Assembly (NCBI GenBank): GCA_900761995.1
Contig: CAAFEY010000116.1
Span: 1-5,641, forward strand
Direction of reading: 5' to 3'
From: an uncultured Collinsella sp.
GTDB taxonomy: Bacteria; Actinomycetota; Coriobacteriia; Coriobacteriales; Coriobacteriaceae
Length of the DNA stretch: 5,641 nt
The translations under genes and the position numbers were made by a program. Within the stretch, counting starts at the first letter, position 1. Every line of letters starts with the position of its first letter. The notes under the pieces are model-generated. The model was not told the DNA's origin. It made no database searches and was given only the letters and a program-made list of their open reading frames with translations. Below are positions 4,706 to 5,641 of this stretch, one piece after another.

Positions 4706-5641
4706 CGACAACGCGCTGGTGGTGGCGCTCGATACCTCGACCGACATGCTTGCCTGCGCGGCAAGCTGGATTGATGGGCAGACGGGCGAGACGAAGCTCG
4801 TGAGTGGCGACCACATGTGTCGCCGTCACGCCAACGTTGAGCTCGTGAATACCGTTGATGGCGTGCTGGCTCAAGCCGGTCTGGATCGCAGCGATGTTGG
4901 TTACTACGTGGTCGGCCGCGGCCCGGGGTCGTTTACGGGTGTGCGCATCGGCATCTCCACTGCCAAGGGCCTCGCGCGCGGTGCCAATGTTCCGCTGCTG
5001 GGCGTGTCGACGCTCGACGCTTGCGCTTGGACGGCGTGGAAGGCTGGCGTGCGCGGCAAGCTTGGTATCTTGGCCGATGCCATGCGCGGTGAGGTATATC
5101 CGGCACTATATATGCTGGGCGATGAGGGTCCCGAGCGTCAATTTGAGCGCGAACACGTGGTCAAGGCCGCCGTGGCGCTCGATGAGTGGCGCCGAGCAGC
5201 GGACTGGGACCAGGTTCAGCTGACCGGTGACGGTCTCGTGCGCTATGGCAAGCTGCTGGGTGAGGACGAGACCGCCCGCTGCGTGGAGCGCGACCTGTGG
5301 TGGCCTTCGGGCGAGGGCTTGCTGCTCGCGCACGCTGCGGGTGACGGCGATCCGGCTCGCGTCCTGCCGATTTACACGCGCCTTTCGGATGCCGAGGAAA
5401 ACGAGCGCAAGCGTCTTGGTCTTGCCGAGAGTGCGCAGAGCGAAATTACGGGCGTTGCCGATGAGCTCGCCGGTCGTCATCTGCAGTTCCGTCCCATGGG
5501 CGCGGCGGATGCCGAGGGCGCGAGCGCGCTAGAGGCTGCCTGCTTTGAAGGTGCCGGACACGAGGCGTGGACGCCGGGCATGTTCCTGTCCGAACTGGGC
5601 GAGGACGTCGCTGCGCCGCGTAGTTGGTGGGTGGCACACGA
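4692..5641 (+). CDS. tsaB: TsaB fused in frame to a RimI-type GNAT acetyltransferase (3' end cut by window)
   Basis: This gene runs off the window, with 316 codons visible and no stop. Residues 8 to about 232 are TsaB, the inactive ASKHA-fold partner that pairs with TsaD in t6A37 tRNA modification. VALDTST (11-17) is the first strand. GRGPGSFTGVRIG (75-87) and STAKGLARG (89-97) are the TsaB signature, DAMRGEVYPALY (129-140) matches the DxRxGEVY block, and PIYTR (226-230) is the usual TsaB ending. A charged linker (232-262) follows. Residues 264-316 then resemble the start of RimI, the acetyltransferase for the N-terminus of ribosomal protein S18: FRPMGAADAEGASALEAACF (266-285), AWTPGMFLSEL (292-302) and WWVAH (312-316). 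The acetyl-CoA-binding loop lies beyond the window. Whether TsaD is also fused further on, as I recall for some Coriobacteriia, cannot be seen. The start overlaps tsaE by 14 bases. Confidence 0.92.
   Translation, partial: MSLHNDNALVVALDTSTDMLACAASWIDGQTGETKLVSGDHMCRRHANVELVNTVDGVLAQAGLDRSDVGYYVVGRGPGSFTGVRIGISTAKGLARGANVPLLGVSTLDACAWTAWKAGVRGKLGILADAMRGEVYPALYMLGDEGPERQFEREHVVKAAVALDEWRRAADWDQVQLTGDGLVRYGKLLGEDETARCVERDLWWPSGEGLLLAHAAGDGDPARVLPIYTRLSDAEENERKRLGLAESAQSEITGVADELAGRHLQFRPMGAADAEGASALEAACFEGAGHEAWTPGMFLSELGEDVAAPRSWWVAH

Noticed and set aside
4855..5532. Plus-strand open frames of 122 and 101 residues (4855-5223, 5227-5532) as separate genes
   Set aside because: They lie in another frame inside the tsaB-rimI fusion, are rich in Arg, Ala, Cys and Trp, and have no family features. 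The real frame starts at 4692.
1..5641. CRISPR array, insertion sequence, prophage, toxin-antitoxin or defence system
   Set aside because: I saw no spaced direct repeats, transposase or integrase motifs, att-like repeats or small toxin genes. The window is filled with core housekeeping genes.

Overview
The window holds the end of an rRNA operon followed by a compact, single-strand housekeeping operon from a moderately GC-rich bacterium. Gene order, the TsaB-RimI fusion and the overall protein style suggest a member of the Coriobacteriia (Actinomycetota), perhaps Collinsella or a relative. This placement rests on recall and inference and was not searched.

Region 1 (1 to about 144): the 3' two-thirds of a 5S rRNA gene, a small inverted repeat in its trailer, and a textbook intrinsic terminator (10-bp perfect GC stem, TCGC loop, six T's). 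This closes the rRNA operon. Region 2 (about 145-252): a short, more AT-rich intergenic stretch with two plausible tandem sigma70-type promoters and a strong Shine-Dalgarno sequence. The strong site places the first gene's start at 253, not at the in-frame ATG at 241.

Region 3 (253-5641): six genes in a row on the plus strand, with gaps of 0, 2, 8, 12 and -14 bases and no internal terminator seen. They are acpS (holo-ACP synthase with an unusual C-terminal tail), nnr (bifunctional NAD(P)HX epimerase/dehydratase), alr (alanine racemase), a family 4 Fe-S uracil-DNA glycosylase, tsaE, and a gene beginning with TsaB that continues in frame into a RimI-type acetyltransferase domain and runs off the window end. 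The last gene is open at its 3' end and could be overlooked because no stop codon lies in the window.

The genes share no single pathway, but all are core maintenance functions: activation of fatty-acid carrier protein, repair of damaged NAD(P)H, D-alanine supply for peptidoglycan, removal of uracil from DNA, and t6A37 modification of tRNA (TsaE, TsaB and probably TsaD further on) together with acetylation of ribosomal protein S18 (RimI). acpS-nnr-alr-tsaE-tsaB-rimI is a known conserved neighbourhood in Gram-positive bacteria; the glycosylase between alr and tsaE is the less usual member. I see no mobile element, CRISPR array, tRNA or defence system. The points most worth a second look are the TsaB-RimI fusion, the AcpS tail and altered SxxH-like position, and an alanine racemase with Ala where the carbamylated lysine usually sits.
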